Origin: a virus
Virus record (IMG/VR): IMGVR_UViG_3300028829_006001
Span: 1 to 38,872 of that record
DNA length: 38,872 nucleotides
Direction: 5' to 3' (one strand)
Positions 23,436-32,024 of the stretch are shown piece after piece. Positions within the stretch are counted from its first letter, which is position 1. Each line of letters starts with the position of its first letter. Under the pieces are notes generated by a model, which saw nothing but the letters and a program-made list of their open reading frames with translations, did not search any database and had not been told where the DNA came from. The translations under genes were made by a program, and so were the position numbers.

Positions 23436-23464
23436 TTGACGAAATAGGTGTATTGCACCATTAT
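23436..23464 (+). promoter_or_regulatory. Promoter-like element with repeated motif site 9
   Basis: TTGACG (23436-23441), a 17-bp spacer and CATTAT (23459-23464) resemble a sigma-70 promoter. GGTGTATTGCACC (23447-23459) fills the spacer, so a protein bound there would block polymerase. The -10 overlaps the ATG at 23463, so an mRNA from it would be leaderless or use a later start. Confidence 0.5.
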
Positions 23465-23993
23465 GAGTGAAATTAATTTATTAATTGGCCTGAGTGGCAA
23501 GATGGGATCAGGCAAGGACTCTGTTTACGACATCGCATGTAATCACATTGATGTTCCCGTTTGGCGATTGGCCTTTGGTGATGCAGTCAGACGGGAGGTT
23601 GCTAAAGCTACCAATGTGGGTTTGCGATATCTGAAGGCAAACAAAGAATTGTTTCGACCGATACTCCAATGGTGGGGAACTGAGTTCAGGCGCAATCTGA
23701 CATGCCAGGATTATTGGGTGAAAAAGGTCAGGGCAAAACTGGAGCATGATCGACGCGATGGAATCACGTTTGTCACTGATGTGCGGTTTCCGAACGAGGC
23801 AGAAATGATACGGGATCTGGGAGGCATTGTAGTCAGGGTGGTTCGACCGGATCTGGAACAGAGAAATGGATCGGATCATTGCAGTGAATCTGAACTCGAC
23901 CATTACGATTTCGATGCGGTTATTGAAAACGATGGAGCTCTTGAAACGTTAATACCGAAAATCAAGGATCTGATAAATGATCGACGAGTCTGA
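23463..23993 (+). CDS. Deoxynucleoside monophosphate kinase
   Basis: The protein has 176 residues from the ATG at 23463; the frame also opens at GTG 23448, within motif site 9. The P-loop GLSGKMGSGKDS is near the N-terminus. RPILQWWGTEFRR and TDVRFPNEAEMIRDLGG follow in the order seen in T4 gp1-type dNMP kinases and their phage relatives. It would phosphorylate dNMPs to dNDPs for phage DNA synthesis. It overlaps the next gene by 17 nt. Confidence 0.85.
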   Translation: MSEINLLIGLSGKMGSGKDSVYDIACNHIDVPVWRLAFGDAVRREVAKATNVGLRYLKANKELFRPILQWWGTEFRRNLTCQDYWVKKVRAKLEHDRRDGITFVTDVRFPNEAEMIRDLGGIVVRVVRPDLEQRNGSDHCSESELDHYDFDAVIENDGALETLIPKIKDLINDRRV

Positions 23994-24390
23994 ATTAAGC
24001 AGAAATCTGGGCATTGATCGCAGGACCGTAAAGGGTTTGCGAGATGAACTTCTCGTCGAAGGTGAGGACTATGTCAGAAGCAAGCATCGGAAAATCCAGA
24101 TTACCTTGCTGGGGCAGGAAAAACTCAAAGCACATCTTTTCCCTGATCAATACAAACCCAAATCTCTCGCAAGTGATCAGCTTTCCGGTGTGGTCACAAA
24201 CTGGCAATATCGCAACCGAAAAATAGTCCAGGTTGATGACAAGCACATTGTCAGAGTCAAGCATGCCGATCTCTATCGACCGAATCTATGGGGGCAATCC
24301 TGCCCGATAAAATACAAGGAAATCGCAGGTCAGTTTTTTGGTGAACCACCAGATCCAGTTTGGCGAAAGACTCAGCCTAGAATTAAATGA
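23977..24390 (+). CDS. HTH-domain protein of unknown role
   Basis: The protein has 137 residues. The N-terminal ~50 residues form a likely helix-turn-helix (ESELSRNLGIDRRTVKGLRD) followed by a strand-helix (KIQITLLGQEKLKAHL). The C-terminal half is beta-rich and basic (KIVQVDDKHIVRVKHA). Overlaps of 17 nt and 4 nt with neighbours place it in one operon with the kinase. It may be a transcription factor or terminase-type DNA binder; not resolved. Confidence 0.6.
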   Translation: MIDESELSRNLGIDRRTVKGLRDELLVEGEDYVRSKHRKIQITLLGQEKLKAHLFPDQYKPKSLASDQLSGVVTNWQYRNRKIVQVDDKHIVRVKHADLYRPNLWGQSCPIKYKEIAGQFFGEPPDPVWRKTQPRIK

Positions 24391-24881
24391 TCTATTTGCT
24401 GAAAACCGAAGGATTGCCGTATTACAAACTAGGTTTTACAGAAAGCAATTTAGAGGACCGAATCGCAAGCCTTCAATGCGGAAATCCGCACACGATCAAA
24501 AGCGTAGCAACTTTTGATGGAGGTTTTCTGGAGGAATCGCTGATACACGCAGCATTGCGTGACAATGTGGTTTTGGGGGAATGGTATGTGATGCAGCACT
24601 CACCCTTGCGAACGATACGTTATCTGCTTTGGAAGGATGGTGAATCAATGCCACAAATCAATGAGATCCTTGAACCTCTGCCAGATCACAAAGGGTGTTA
24701 CCGGATGCCTCCTGAAATAAATTGGGAAATTGAGATCCTGCGGAGTCGAGGAATGAAGTATCGCGAAATTGTCGATGCTCTGGGAGTCAGCGAAGTCTGC
24801 ATTAAAAACAATTTAACCCCTGGTTATAGGAATAATATGATCAGGTTCAAAAAACGAAAGTCACAAGATGATAGAATATAA
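24387..24881 (+). CDS. GIY-YIG-like (T5 Orf172 / MUG113 type) protein with HTH
   Basis: The protein has 164 residues. MIYLLKTEGLPYYKLGFTE, LEDRIASLQCGNPH and later GEWYVM match the Orf172/MUG113 branch of GIY-YIG nucleases, with YLL and YKLG in place of GIY and YIG. The C-terminal part has a resolvase-type HTH (MKYREIVDALGVSEVCIKN). It may nick DNA or just bind it. It lies upstream of the packaging genes, a common place for phage nucleases. Confidence 0.7.
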   Translation: MIYLLKTEGLPYYKLGFTESNLEDRIASLQCGNPHTIKSVATFDGGFLEESLIHAALRDNVVLGEWYVMQHSPLRTIRYLLWKDGESMPQINEILEPLPDHKGCYRMPPEINWEIEILRSRGMKYREIVDALGVSEVCIKNNLTPGYRNNMIRFKKRKSQDDRI

Positions 24882-25335
24882 AGTCACACGTTGGGAACCC
24901 CAACTTAATTGCAGCAGTCATTCGTCCTGCGAGGATGTTCATTCGGTAGTCTTCGGATTAACCGCAACGAACACAGAAACCGGATCGACTGCATATGTCG
25001 ATGAACGAGTCATCCTCGATCCTTGCATGCCAGCAGATCAACTCAATCAGCAAGCCGAACAACTCTCTGAGACCTGGGCTGGAGCAAGAGGGTTTTACAT
25101 GACGCTTCAAAAGATGCTTTTTCAAAAAGATATGGCACCCAGGCCGATGCCAGACTCTTACGAGTCACCAGATTTCGAGAACATGAACATTGGCGATGGA
25201 TACAAAGAATTTGTGATCAATGAGAACAACATGAATGATCAGGAATTGGTTGACGAAGTATTTGGTGATGCACTCCCAACTGATTCAGAACCAGAAGCAG
25301 AACCAACTGAAGATGCCGAAACTCCTGCTGAATAA
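24868..25335 (+). CDS. Acidic hypothetical protein upstream of terminase (small-terminase position)
   Basis: The protein has 155 residues. The first 75 residues have a beta-rich fold with cysteines (CSSHSSCEDVHSVVFGLTA, then VILDPC), followed by a helix. The last 50 residues are strongly acidic (PTDSEPEAEPTEDAE). It immediately precedes the terminase large subunit, the usual position of the small subunit, but the sequence shows no HTH. Its N-terminal half resembles the protein at 3965-4297 in order of motifs. Confidence 0.55.
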   Translation: MIEYKVTRWEPQLNCSSHSSCEDVHSVVFGLTATNTETGSTAYVDERVILDPCMPADQLNQQAEQLSETWAGARGFYMTLQKMLFQKDMAPRPMPDSYESPDFENMNIGDGYKEFVINENNMNDQELVDEVFGDALPTDSEPEAEPTEDAETPAE

Positions 25336-25338
25336 TTG

Positions 25339-26943
25339 ATGTGGGAAGAATGGGCATTTAGACCTCATCCTGTTTATCCTTTGCCATCAAAGGAGCAGGT
25401 TGAGGTTGCAACATCAACTCCTGAAGGCACCGAAACCTTCAAGGAAATGATGCATGCGAGAGGCGAAAAACTTCGTCTCGAAATTGAAGATCCCTATAAT
25501 CACGGGTTTGAACCCGATCACTGGAAAGAGGCAGATGAGCTATTAGCAAAACACAGCAACCTCCTTGTCAGTGGAGGGAATAGATCAGGTAAGACCGAAT
25601 ACTGTGCAAAGCATGTTGTAAAGCACTTGATGCAAAACCCGAAATCCAGGGTGATCTGCATGCACACTACTCACCAATCATCGCTACAAACCCAGCAACC
25701 AGTCATTCATAAATATCTACCTTTACAGCTAAAAGGTAAGAAGATTCGCAGGGACGTAGAGAATATTAGTTATAGCCAGAAGAACGGATTTTCAGATAAC
25801 ACTTTTATTCTGCCCAATGGTTCACAGTGCTGGTTTATGCATTATAGCCAGGATGCCCGGGCCTTTGAGGGTCTAGAAATCGATCTATGTTGGGCAGATG
25901 AGTTGATCCCCAAAAACCTGCTAGACACTCTTAAATTTCGTTTGGTCACTAGAGCTGGGAAAATGCTCGTCAGTTTTACTCCTGTCGAAGGAATGACTCC
26001 GGTTGTTAAAGACTTCGTCGCAGGTGGTGAGGTCACCGAATGGGCAGATTCGGAACTACTCCCTGATGTGAATATTCCAACGGGACCGAAGGGGAAAATG
26101 CCATACAAGATGCGATGTCGAAACGAGCAGTCTGCATGCATCTGGTTTCATACTGAGTGGAACCCTTACAACCCCTATGAGCAACTCAAGCAGAGGTTGC
26201 AAGGTCAGCACAGCAACGAAATAAAAATACGTGCATACGGTTGGACAGAAAGCGCAATTGGCAATGCATTTCCTCGCTTTGGAGATGGTCACGTAATTGA
26301 TCACACGCAGATCCCTAAAGAGGGTAAGAACTTTATGTGCGTTGATCCTGCTGGTGCAAGAAATTGGTTTATGCTCTGGGCTAGAAACGTTGGAGATGAC
26401 CTATACATATACAGGGAGTGGCCCGATGCATCGATGGGTGAATGGGCTATACCATCTGAGAAACCCGATGGTTCAGCAGGTCCAGCACAGAGAGCAGGTG
26501 GTGGAGGTAACTCGATCAATTGGTATAAAAAACTGATCACCGATCTTGAAGATGGTGAGGAAATCTTTTTGCGATTAATTGATCCCAGAGCATGCAAGGC
26601 CAAATCGCTTGATGGTCGAGAAATACTTGATGAACTCAAAATGGGAGAGGCAGGAATGTGGTTTGATCCAGCTTCTGGAGCACAGATCCAGCTAGGTGTG
26701 GGACTAATTAACGATCTGCTTTATTATGACAACCATCAGGAAATCGATGATGAAAATCGCCCCAGATTATTTGTAAGCAATAGATGCAAGAATCTCATTT
26801 TCGCAGTCAAGGAATGGTCAGGAGCAGGAGGAGAAAAAAGCCCAACCAAAGATCCGATCGATGTGCTGCGCTACATAGTGCAAGAAGAAAACTTATTTAC
26901 CCCACAAAACACACTAGGCACAAACGGAGGAGGAAGTTATTGA
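25339..26943 (+). CDS. terL: Terminase large subunit
   Basis: The protein has 534 residues; the ATG at 25339 was chosen over the TTG one codon earlier. Walker A GGNRSGKT is at 79-86, with a Walker B-like LCWADEL in the middle and SFTPVEG as coupling motif. The C-terminal RNase-H-type nuclease has its acidic residues in CVDPAGARNW, LIDPRA and DPIDVLRY. It powers DNA packaging through the portal and cuts the concatemer. It follows the acidic small protein by 3 nt. Confidence 0.93.
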   Translation: MWEEWAFRPHPVYPLPSKEQVEVATSTPEGTETFKEMMHARGEKLRLEIEDPYNHGFEPDHWKEADELLAKHSNLLVSGGNRSGKTEYCAKHVVKHLMQNPKSRVICMHTTHQSSLQTQQPVIHKYLPLQLKGKKIRRDVENISYSQKNGFSDNTFILPNGSQCWFMHYSQDARAFEGLEIDLCWADELIPKNLLDTLKFRLVTRAGKMLVSFTPVEGMTPVVKDFVAGGEVTEWADSELLPDVNIPTGPKGKMPYKMRCRNEQSACIWFHTEWNPYNPYEQLKQRLQGQHSNEIKIRAYGWTESAIGNAFPRFGDGHVIDHTQIPKEGKNFMCVDPAGARNWFMLWARNVGDDLYIYREWPDASMGEWAIPSEKPDGSAGPAQRAGGGGNSINWYKKLITDLEDGEEIFLRLIDPRACKAKSLDGREILDELKMGEAGMWFDPASGAQIQLGVGLINDLLYYDNHQEIDDENRPRLFVSNRCKNLIFAVKEWSGAGGEKSPTKDPIDVLRYIVQEENLFTPQNTLGTNGGGSY

Positions 26944-26957
26944 ATGAAGGAAATCAA

Positions 26958-27155
26958 ATGAAATACCCCAAATTGATTGGATTTAAAGAAACTCGTGCGA
27001 TGACTGGTTTATCGACTTACGAAATTCAGTATTTAATAGAGCAAGGCGAACTCACCGCAGTCATTCCTGTGAAGAGGAAGCGCAAGTTGATCCACCAACA
27101 GGTGGTCGATTATATGGACAAATTGTATGAGTCAAGCAAACAAGTCTCTGGTTAA
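26958..27155 (+). CDS. Excisionase-like HTH protein
   Basis: The protein has 65 residues from the ATG at 26958, with GGAA 7 nt upstream; the frame is open earlier inside terL but is not used. The sequence LIGFKETRAMTGLSTYEIQYLIEQGEL is a MerR/excisionase-type winged helix, then VKRKRKLIHQQVVDYMDKL. It overlaps the portal start by 29 nt. It could be the excision factor for the integrase or a structural-operon regulator; its place between terminase and portal favours the latter. Confidence 0.65.
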   Translation: MKYPKLIGFKETRAMTGLSTYEIQYLIEQGELTAVIPVKRKRKLIHQQVVDYMDKLYESSKQVSG

Positions 27156-29175
27156 CCTCACTGAGGAATACAAACGTGCTGGTGGAACTAGCACAACACA
27201 TCACTACCAAACCCGAACTGATTCGGTTCGTCTGGCTCGATGGAGAGGACAATCCGAATCTGGTCGCAAGGAGCAACGCTACTATGATAAGGAAAAGGTG
27301 TTTCCCTGGGATGGTTGCTCTGATGTCAGATGCCGATTGACTGATCAACTGGTTGGTGAATTCAAGGATCTCCTTGTCACCGCATTTAAGCGAGGCACTC
27401 TGCGAGCAGGTGCAACAGAGGCAAACGATGCTGAGTCCGCACAGGTTCTCACCACCCTGCTTCGCTACTATCGAGAAAACTTGCTTCTGCAAGAGTTGCA
27501 TGAAGCAGCAAGCCTTCTGGCAGACTATGGTCAACAGGACGGCATCTCGTTTTTGCAAATCGGCTGGAAGTCTGAGGACACCAAAAAACGCATACCGATG
27601 TCGCTTCCAGTTTTGCAACAAATGGCACTTGCAGCAGACCCTGAAAGTTTGCAGTCCAGACTCCCAGAGTTAATCGCAGATGAGCTATCAGAAAACGAAG
27701 CCATTGAAGCGATCAAAGGAATTTTAAACGTCACAACAAGGGACGCTCGCAAAGGAATTAAGAAACTTCGCAAGGGTGAGGTTGTGCAAATTCCGATCAT
27801 CGAGCAGACGGTCAATCAACCTGACATTTCTGCATGCAGGTTATACATCGACGTTTTCATTCCACCTGAAACAATCCATCTTGAAAATGCTCGATATGTT
27901 TTTCGTCGATACTACATGAGCGAAACAGAACTTCGCTCTTATGGTTTCGATGAAAAATTCGTTGAGAAAGTTTTAAGCACGAAGGACGATGTATCGCACA
28001 CCTACCAAAACTCATTTGCGTCATACATTGTTGAACCTGGATTTCAGGATGGCATGTATGAAATCGTCTATGCATACGAACGAAAGCTCGATGAAGACGG
28101 GATGCCCGAAATTGAATGCACTGTTTTCCATCCAGATTTGAATGACATTGAGGGTAAGAAAGAGACACTGGACTATCTCTCAGGAAAATATCCATTCATC
28201 GCATACAGGCGTGAAAATGCAGTGCAGAAACTCGTTGAAACAAGGGGACTTAGTGAGATCTGTCACACCTGGCAGGATGAGATTAAAACTCAACGAGACA
28301 TGCTTGCCGATCGCGCAAGTCTCTATGTCAACCCTCCCATAGTTCATGCTGCGAGATCCGGTGGTAATTATGAGTTCCGGCCTGGATCGACTATCAGTGA
28401 AATGCGAGCAGGAGAAATCCGAACGCTTGATCCACCTAGATCATCAATCACTGAAAGCATTCAGATCATTGATTACGTTGAACGTCAATGCAATGAATAC
28501 CTAGGACGAATGGGGCCTGGAATGGACCCTACTGTGGTCGCGATCCGCAGACAGGCAACTGTCGATAACTTCATGACGGTTTGGTCAAAGGCATTTTCAA
28601 AAATGTTCCAACTCATGCAGATCTTTTTGACCGATGAAGATATGGTAAGGATCGCTGGTAAGTCATTGAACATGCCTAGATCCAGCAAGGAGATTCAAGG
28701 CAACTTTGATTTCCGAATTGTTTTTGATAGCAAGGAATTGGACAATGATTATCTGCTTAACAAGATGCAAGCACTCACCAGCGTTGCACTTCCAAATGAT
28801 TCCGCTGGTGTGATAGATCGAGGTGCGCTTGTGACTGAAATCGCAAAGGCCATTTCACCATCTCTTGCAGATACGATCGTCATGCCGAAAGTTGGTGTGT
28901 CGCAGAAAATTTATCAAGAGGTTATGGGGGATATCATCGCTATGGCACAAGGCAATGCAGTTCCTCCTAAGCAAAATGATCCTGCTGCACAAACGAAACT
29001 GCAATTTGCAAATCAGATAATCCAATCAAATCCAAAATACCAGGAAGCATTACAGAACAACGCAGATGAACGCTTCGTTCAACTGATGCAAGGTTACCTG
29101 CAAAACCTTCAGTTCCTTGTGCAACAGGAGCAAAACGCAATCACCGGACGAACTGGTGTAGCACCGCAACAATGA
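27127..29175 (+). CDS. Portal protein
   Basis: The protein has 682 residues. Early residues (RWRGQSESGRKEQRYYDKEK, VFPWDGCSDVRCRLTDQLV) are typical of large podovirus portals, with a helical Gln/Ala-rich C-terminus (barrel or core region). It forms the dodecameric ring at the head vertex through which the terminase packages DNA. Position between terL and scaffold supports this. No catalytic motif is expected. Confidence 0.85.
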   Translation: MSQANKSLVNLTEEYKRAGGTSTTHHYQTRTDSVRLARWRGQSESGRKEQRYYDKEKVFPWDGCSDVRCRLTDQLVGEFKDLLVTAFKRGTLRAGATEANDAESAQVLTTLLRYYRENLLLQELHEAASLLADYGQQDGISFLQIGWKSEDTKKRIPMSLPVLQQMALAADPESLQSRLPELIADELSENEAIEAIKGILNVTTRDARKGIKKLRKGEVVQIPIIEQTVNQPDISACRLYIDVFIPPETIHLENARYVFRRYYMSETELRSYGFDEKFVEKVLSTKDDVSHTYQNSFASYIVEPGFQDGMYEIVYAYERKLDEDGMPEIECTVFHPDLNDIEGKKETLDYLSGKYPFIAYRRENAVQKLVETRGLSEICHTWQDEIKTQRDMLADRASLYVNPPIVHAARSGGNYEFRPGSTISEMRAGEIRTLDPPRSSITESIQIIDYVERQCNEYLGRMGPGMDPTVVAIRRQATVDNFMTVWSKAFSKMFQLMQIFLTDEDMVRIAGKSLNMPRSSKEIQGNFDFRIVFDSKELDNDYLLNKMQALTSVALPNDSAGVIDRGALVTEIAKAISPSLADTIVMPKVGVSQKIYQEVMGDIIAMAQGNAVPPKQNDPAAQTKLQFANQIIQSNPKYQEALQNNADERFVQLMQGYLQNLQFLVQQEQNAITGRTGVAPQQ

Positions 29176-29384
29176 TGGACGAAGAACAGATCAAGGAAGC
29201 ATTTGCACAGATCAAAGGATCTCCTGCTGATAAAGCGATAACACAAATTCTTGAGCAATGCGTTCAGGATGGACTGGCAACCGCAATAACCGCAGGAAAA
29301 CCAGACAGTGAACGTTCATACGATTGCGGTTGGGCAGCAGCAATATATTCGTTTGCCGAACGCATAAACACTTACCGATCCTGA
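29172..29384 (+). CDS. Small hypothetical protein after the portal
   Basis: The protein has 70 residues, overlapping the portal stop by 4 nt. It is helical and acidic, ending in a CGWAAAIYSFAERINTYR segment of the kind found in small proteins next to podovirus portals. A terminator follows. A head-assembly accessory role is inferred from position. Confidence 0.55.
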   Translation: MMDEEQIKEAFAQIKGSPADKAITQILEQCVQDGLATAITAGKPDSERSYDCGWAAAIYSFAERINTYRS

Positions 29385-29389
29385 CAAGC

Positions 29390-29415
29390 ACCCCTTCAAT
29401 GCGAAGGGGTTTTTT
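29390..29415 (+). terminator. Rho-independent terminator
   Basis: An 8-bp perfect stem ACCCCTTC/GAAGGGGT with a 5-nt loop, then TTTTTT. It separates the portal unit from the scaffold/capsid unit. The next ~130 bp contain no gene, and I see no convincing promoter there. Confidence 0.85.
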
Positions 29416-29548
29416 GTGCAAATTACAGGAATTGCATAAATAAGCAAAACTCCCCTTGCCTGTTGTTTCAACCTCACCCTGGTTCGCTCAATATTCTGGC
29501 ACTTCGCATAAAGCGATGAGCCGAACTTGCTAGGCATTTTGAAAACGC

Positions 29549-30520
29549 ATGAGTGAAACTGATACGGTTACGGAACCGCAAAATCTGGATAGTCAATTAA
29601 CTGATTTGATTGGCGCAATTATCAAACCCGAAGAACAGCCTCAAGGTGAGGTTGCCGAAACTGAGCCTGAAGCGTTAACAGACGAGTCAGTGGAAGAGTC
29701 AGTGGAGGATCGTGAAGAGGCTAATGAAATTGAAGATGATGAATCCGATGAATCTTCGTCTGATCCCGAATGGTATCAGAAGCGGATCAAACGATTTACC
29801 CGTCAACTCCGAACTGCGGAGTCAGAGAGGGATGAAGCTCTCACAGAGATCGAAGGTCTAAAGGAGAAATTAAAAACAACTCCTGCGCCCGAAGCTTCAA
29901 GGGTTACCGCTCAAACCGAAAATGATTTGGTTGAGTTGGAAAACCTAGAAAAGCAAAAGATCAAATTTGCGAGAGACCAGAAGCGATTGCTTGCACAGGG
30001 TGACCTTGATGCAGTTGTCGAAAACATCAAAGAGGCAGGTAAAGATCTTGATGAAGCAAGTGATGAAACACTTGTACGAGATTTTCTTGATGAAATAATT
30101 GATGATAGTCGAGACAACCTTTCGTTTGAAATCCCGAAACGTCGAAACGAACTCCAACACAGAGTTCAATTCAACAAAGTTGCAGAGCAAAAATACCCCT
30201 GGCTCAAGGACAAAGGTTCAGAGCAGATGGAGTATTTTCAAGCGGTGATGAAAGCTTCACCTGCATTGGCGAATGTGCCATCAGGCAAGCTGGAGATCGC
30301 ACGTTATGTGACAGGACTTATGGCTGAGACAACTGCTCAAGAGTTAGTATCTCAGGGGCGCAAGCCCAAAGCACCTAGGACACCTGTTCGTAATAACGCA
30401 GCACCTGCATCTAAGCCTGAAGCATTGGAAGCAATTTCAGCAGCATCAAAACGAGTTCAGAAAACGGGTAGTGCAAAAGATTTAGAAAGTCTTTTGTTGG
30501 CAGGTTTGACTCGTTCTTAA
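29549..30520 (+). CDS. Scaffolding protein
   Basis: The protein has 323 residues. The first 75 residues are extremely acidic; a coiled-coil-like region follows (RFTRQLRTAESERDEALTEI) and a basic, Ala/Pro-rich C-terminus. This is the usual layout of phage scaffolds, whose C-terminus binds the capsid. It lies directly before the major capsid gene, with 19 nt between. It is expected to leave before maturation. Confidence 0.8.
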   Translation: MSETDTVTEPQNLDSQLTDLIGAIIKPEEQPQGEVAETEPEALTDESVEESVEDREEANEIEDDESDESSSDPEWYQKRIKRFTRQLRTAESERDEALTEIEGLKEKLKTTPAPEASRVTAQTENDLVELENLEKQKIKFARDQKRLLAQGDLDAVVENIKEAGKDLDEASDETLVRDFLDEIIDDSRDNLSFEIPKRRNELQHRVQFNKVAEQKYPWLKDKGSEQMEYFQAVMKASPALANVPSGKLEIARYVTGLMAETTAQELVSQGRKPKAPRTPVRNNAAPASKPEALEAISAASKRVQKTGSAKDLESLLLAGLTRS

Positions 30521-30539
30521 AAATAGAAATTTAAAACAT

Positions 30540-31640
30540 ATGGCAGGTTTATTTAACTCAGACAACTCAGCACCCTTCGGCCCTTTTTCAGGAGGTTCTC
30601 AAAGGGATTTGGCATCAGCCATCTTTTCCGTAGATGCGAAAAACACACCGCTGGTTTCGATGATCCCAAAAGCAGAGGGAGTCATCAACACTACCTACGA
30701 ATTTCCGGTAGACAAGGCACTTTCACCAAAGCATAACGCAACTGATGATACATTTGCAGCAGCAGAACTGAACGCAGATGGAGATTTTGAAAACGCACTA
30801 GGCGATTACAGCATCATCCAGAATAATGTGCAGTGGTTTCGTCGCGCATCTCTGGTAGGTAAGCTTGCAGAATCCGCAAGTAATCTGGCAGGTGCTCCTG
30901 ATATTCGTGCCACTTCGATTCGCAAGCAACTGGAAGCAATTAAGCGCGATATGGAAGTACGCATGTGCGCTGACACTATTCCGGCTACTAGCGGAACTTT
31001 CTACAACGGAAACAACAGCACTGGTCCTTATACGACACGTAGTCTGGGATCATACATCAGCAACGGGAATACAAGCATTCCTAGTGGTTTTAGAACTCCA
31101 ACTACATCTATCAGCTCATCTGGTGCGATAGGTTCTTTAACTGAAGCTAAAGTGCAAGATGTTCTTCAGAGCATCTACGAGCAAACTGGTGTTGCCAAAG
31201 AACTGACACTGCTCTGTGGGGTTGGTGTCAAAAAGCAGTTCCGAAACTTCACTCAAATCGCAACTGAAGGAACGGATAACAAAGCAGCAACGAGAATCCG
31301 CACATTCAATCAGGAAGCAAGTGATCGTTCGATCATCTCGACCGTTGATGTGTTTGAAGGAGATTTCGGAACTCTGACGCTTGTTCCTACATTGTGGAAT
31401 GCTAAATCGGATTGGTCCTCTGGAACTACCGGCACAAGGCATTCAAGCTGGAGTGATACTTCTGGCTCAGGATACGCTTATATTCTTGATATGGACTTCC
31501 TTGAAATGAGATTTCACGAATTGCCATCAGTTACCCCTCTACCAAATCTGGGTGCTGGTGAGCGTTACGAGATTTCGGCAATTGCAGGTCTTAGCGTGAA
31601 GAATCCTTTGGGATTTGGCGCATTCAAACATCTCACATAA
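30540..31640 (+). CDS. Major capsid protein, SU10 type
   Basis: The protein has 366 residues. The N-terminus (DLASAIFSVDAKNTPLVSMI), the middle (TYEFPVDKAL, later RKQLEAIKRDMEVRM) and the C-terminal DFLEMRFHELPS followed by GERYEISAIAGLSV are characteristic of the SU10 major capsid family found in marine podoviruses. It builds the icosahedral HK97-fold shell. It is followed by a strong terminator, consistent with high-level expression. Confidence 0.9.
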   Translation: MAGLFNSDNSAPFGPFSGGSQRDLASAIFSVDAKNTPLVSMIPKAEGVINTTYEFPVDKALSPKHNATDDTFAAAELNADGDFENALGDYSIIQNNVQWFRRASLVGKLAESASNLAGAPDIRATSIRKQLEAIKRDMEVRMCADTIPATSGTFYNGNNSTGPYTTRSLGSYISNGNTSIPSGFRTPTTSISSSGAIGSLTEAKVQDVLQSIYEQTGVAKELTLLCGVGVKKQFRNFTQIATEGTDNKAATRIRTFNQEASDRSIISTVDVFEGDFGTLTLVPTLWNAKSDWSSGTTGTRHSSWSDTSGSGYAYILDMDFLEMRFHELPSVTPLPNLGAGERYEISAIAGLSVKNPLGFGAFKHLT

Positions 31641-31654
31641 ACCCCGACAAGGTT

Positions 31655-31690
31655 GGGAGGGGATTCGTTCCCCTCCCTTTTATTTTAACG
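31655..31690 (+). terminator. Rho-independent terminator after the capsid gene
   Basis: A 9-bp stem GGGAGGGGA/TCCCCTCCC with a 5-nt loop, then TTTTATTTT. Placement 14 nt after the capsid stop would give a step-down in transcription of downstream genes. Confidence 0.88.
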
Positions 31691-31694
31691 CGAC

Positions 31695-32024
31695 ATGAGC
31701 GACTTATTGACTGAATGGGAGAACCTCCCTGCGGACCTGAGAAATTCCATTATGAAGGAAATTCAGACTGGTCATAAAATGGAAATGTGGAGGGCAGAAA
31801 AAAACCAGAAACGGGTTGCTAAAGAAAACCAGGTTGAACGCAAATCGGTTGACGGTCTGGGCAGACATGTCGCAAGCATTGACCTAGGAGGTTACCTAGG
31901 AAACATGATCACAAAGAACGAATCTGTGCGTGACAGAGAATATCTTGAGTGGGTAATGAAACGTCACCCTGAAGTTCGTGTGAACAGCAAGGGAACTAAA
32001 ACGCAAGTCGGATATTCGGGATGA
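31695..32024 (+). CDS. Hypothetical protein between capsid and adaptor
   Basis: The protein has 109 residues. The N-terminus is a charged helix (DLLTEWENLPADLRNSIMKEI), and the C-terminus (LEWVMKRHPEVRVNSKGTK) is basic. No signal or membrane segment. It overlaps the next start by 4 nt. Located where head-completion genes usually lie; function unproven. Confidence 0.55.
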   Translation: MSDLLTEWENLPADLRNSIMKEIQTGHKMEMWRAEKNQKRVAKENQVERKSVDGLGRHVASIDLGGYLGNMITKNESVRDREYLEWVMKRHPEVRVNSKGTKTQVGYSG

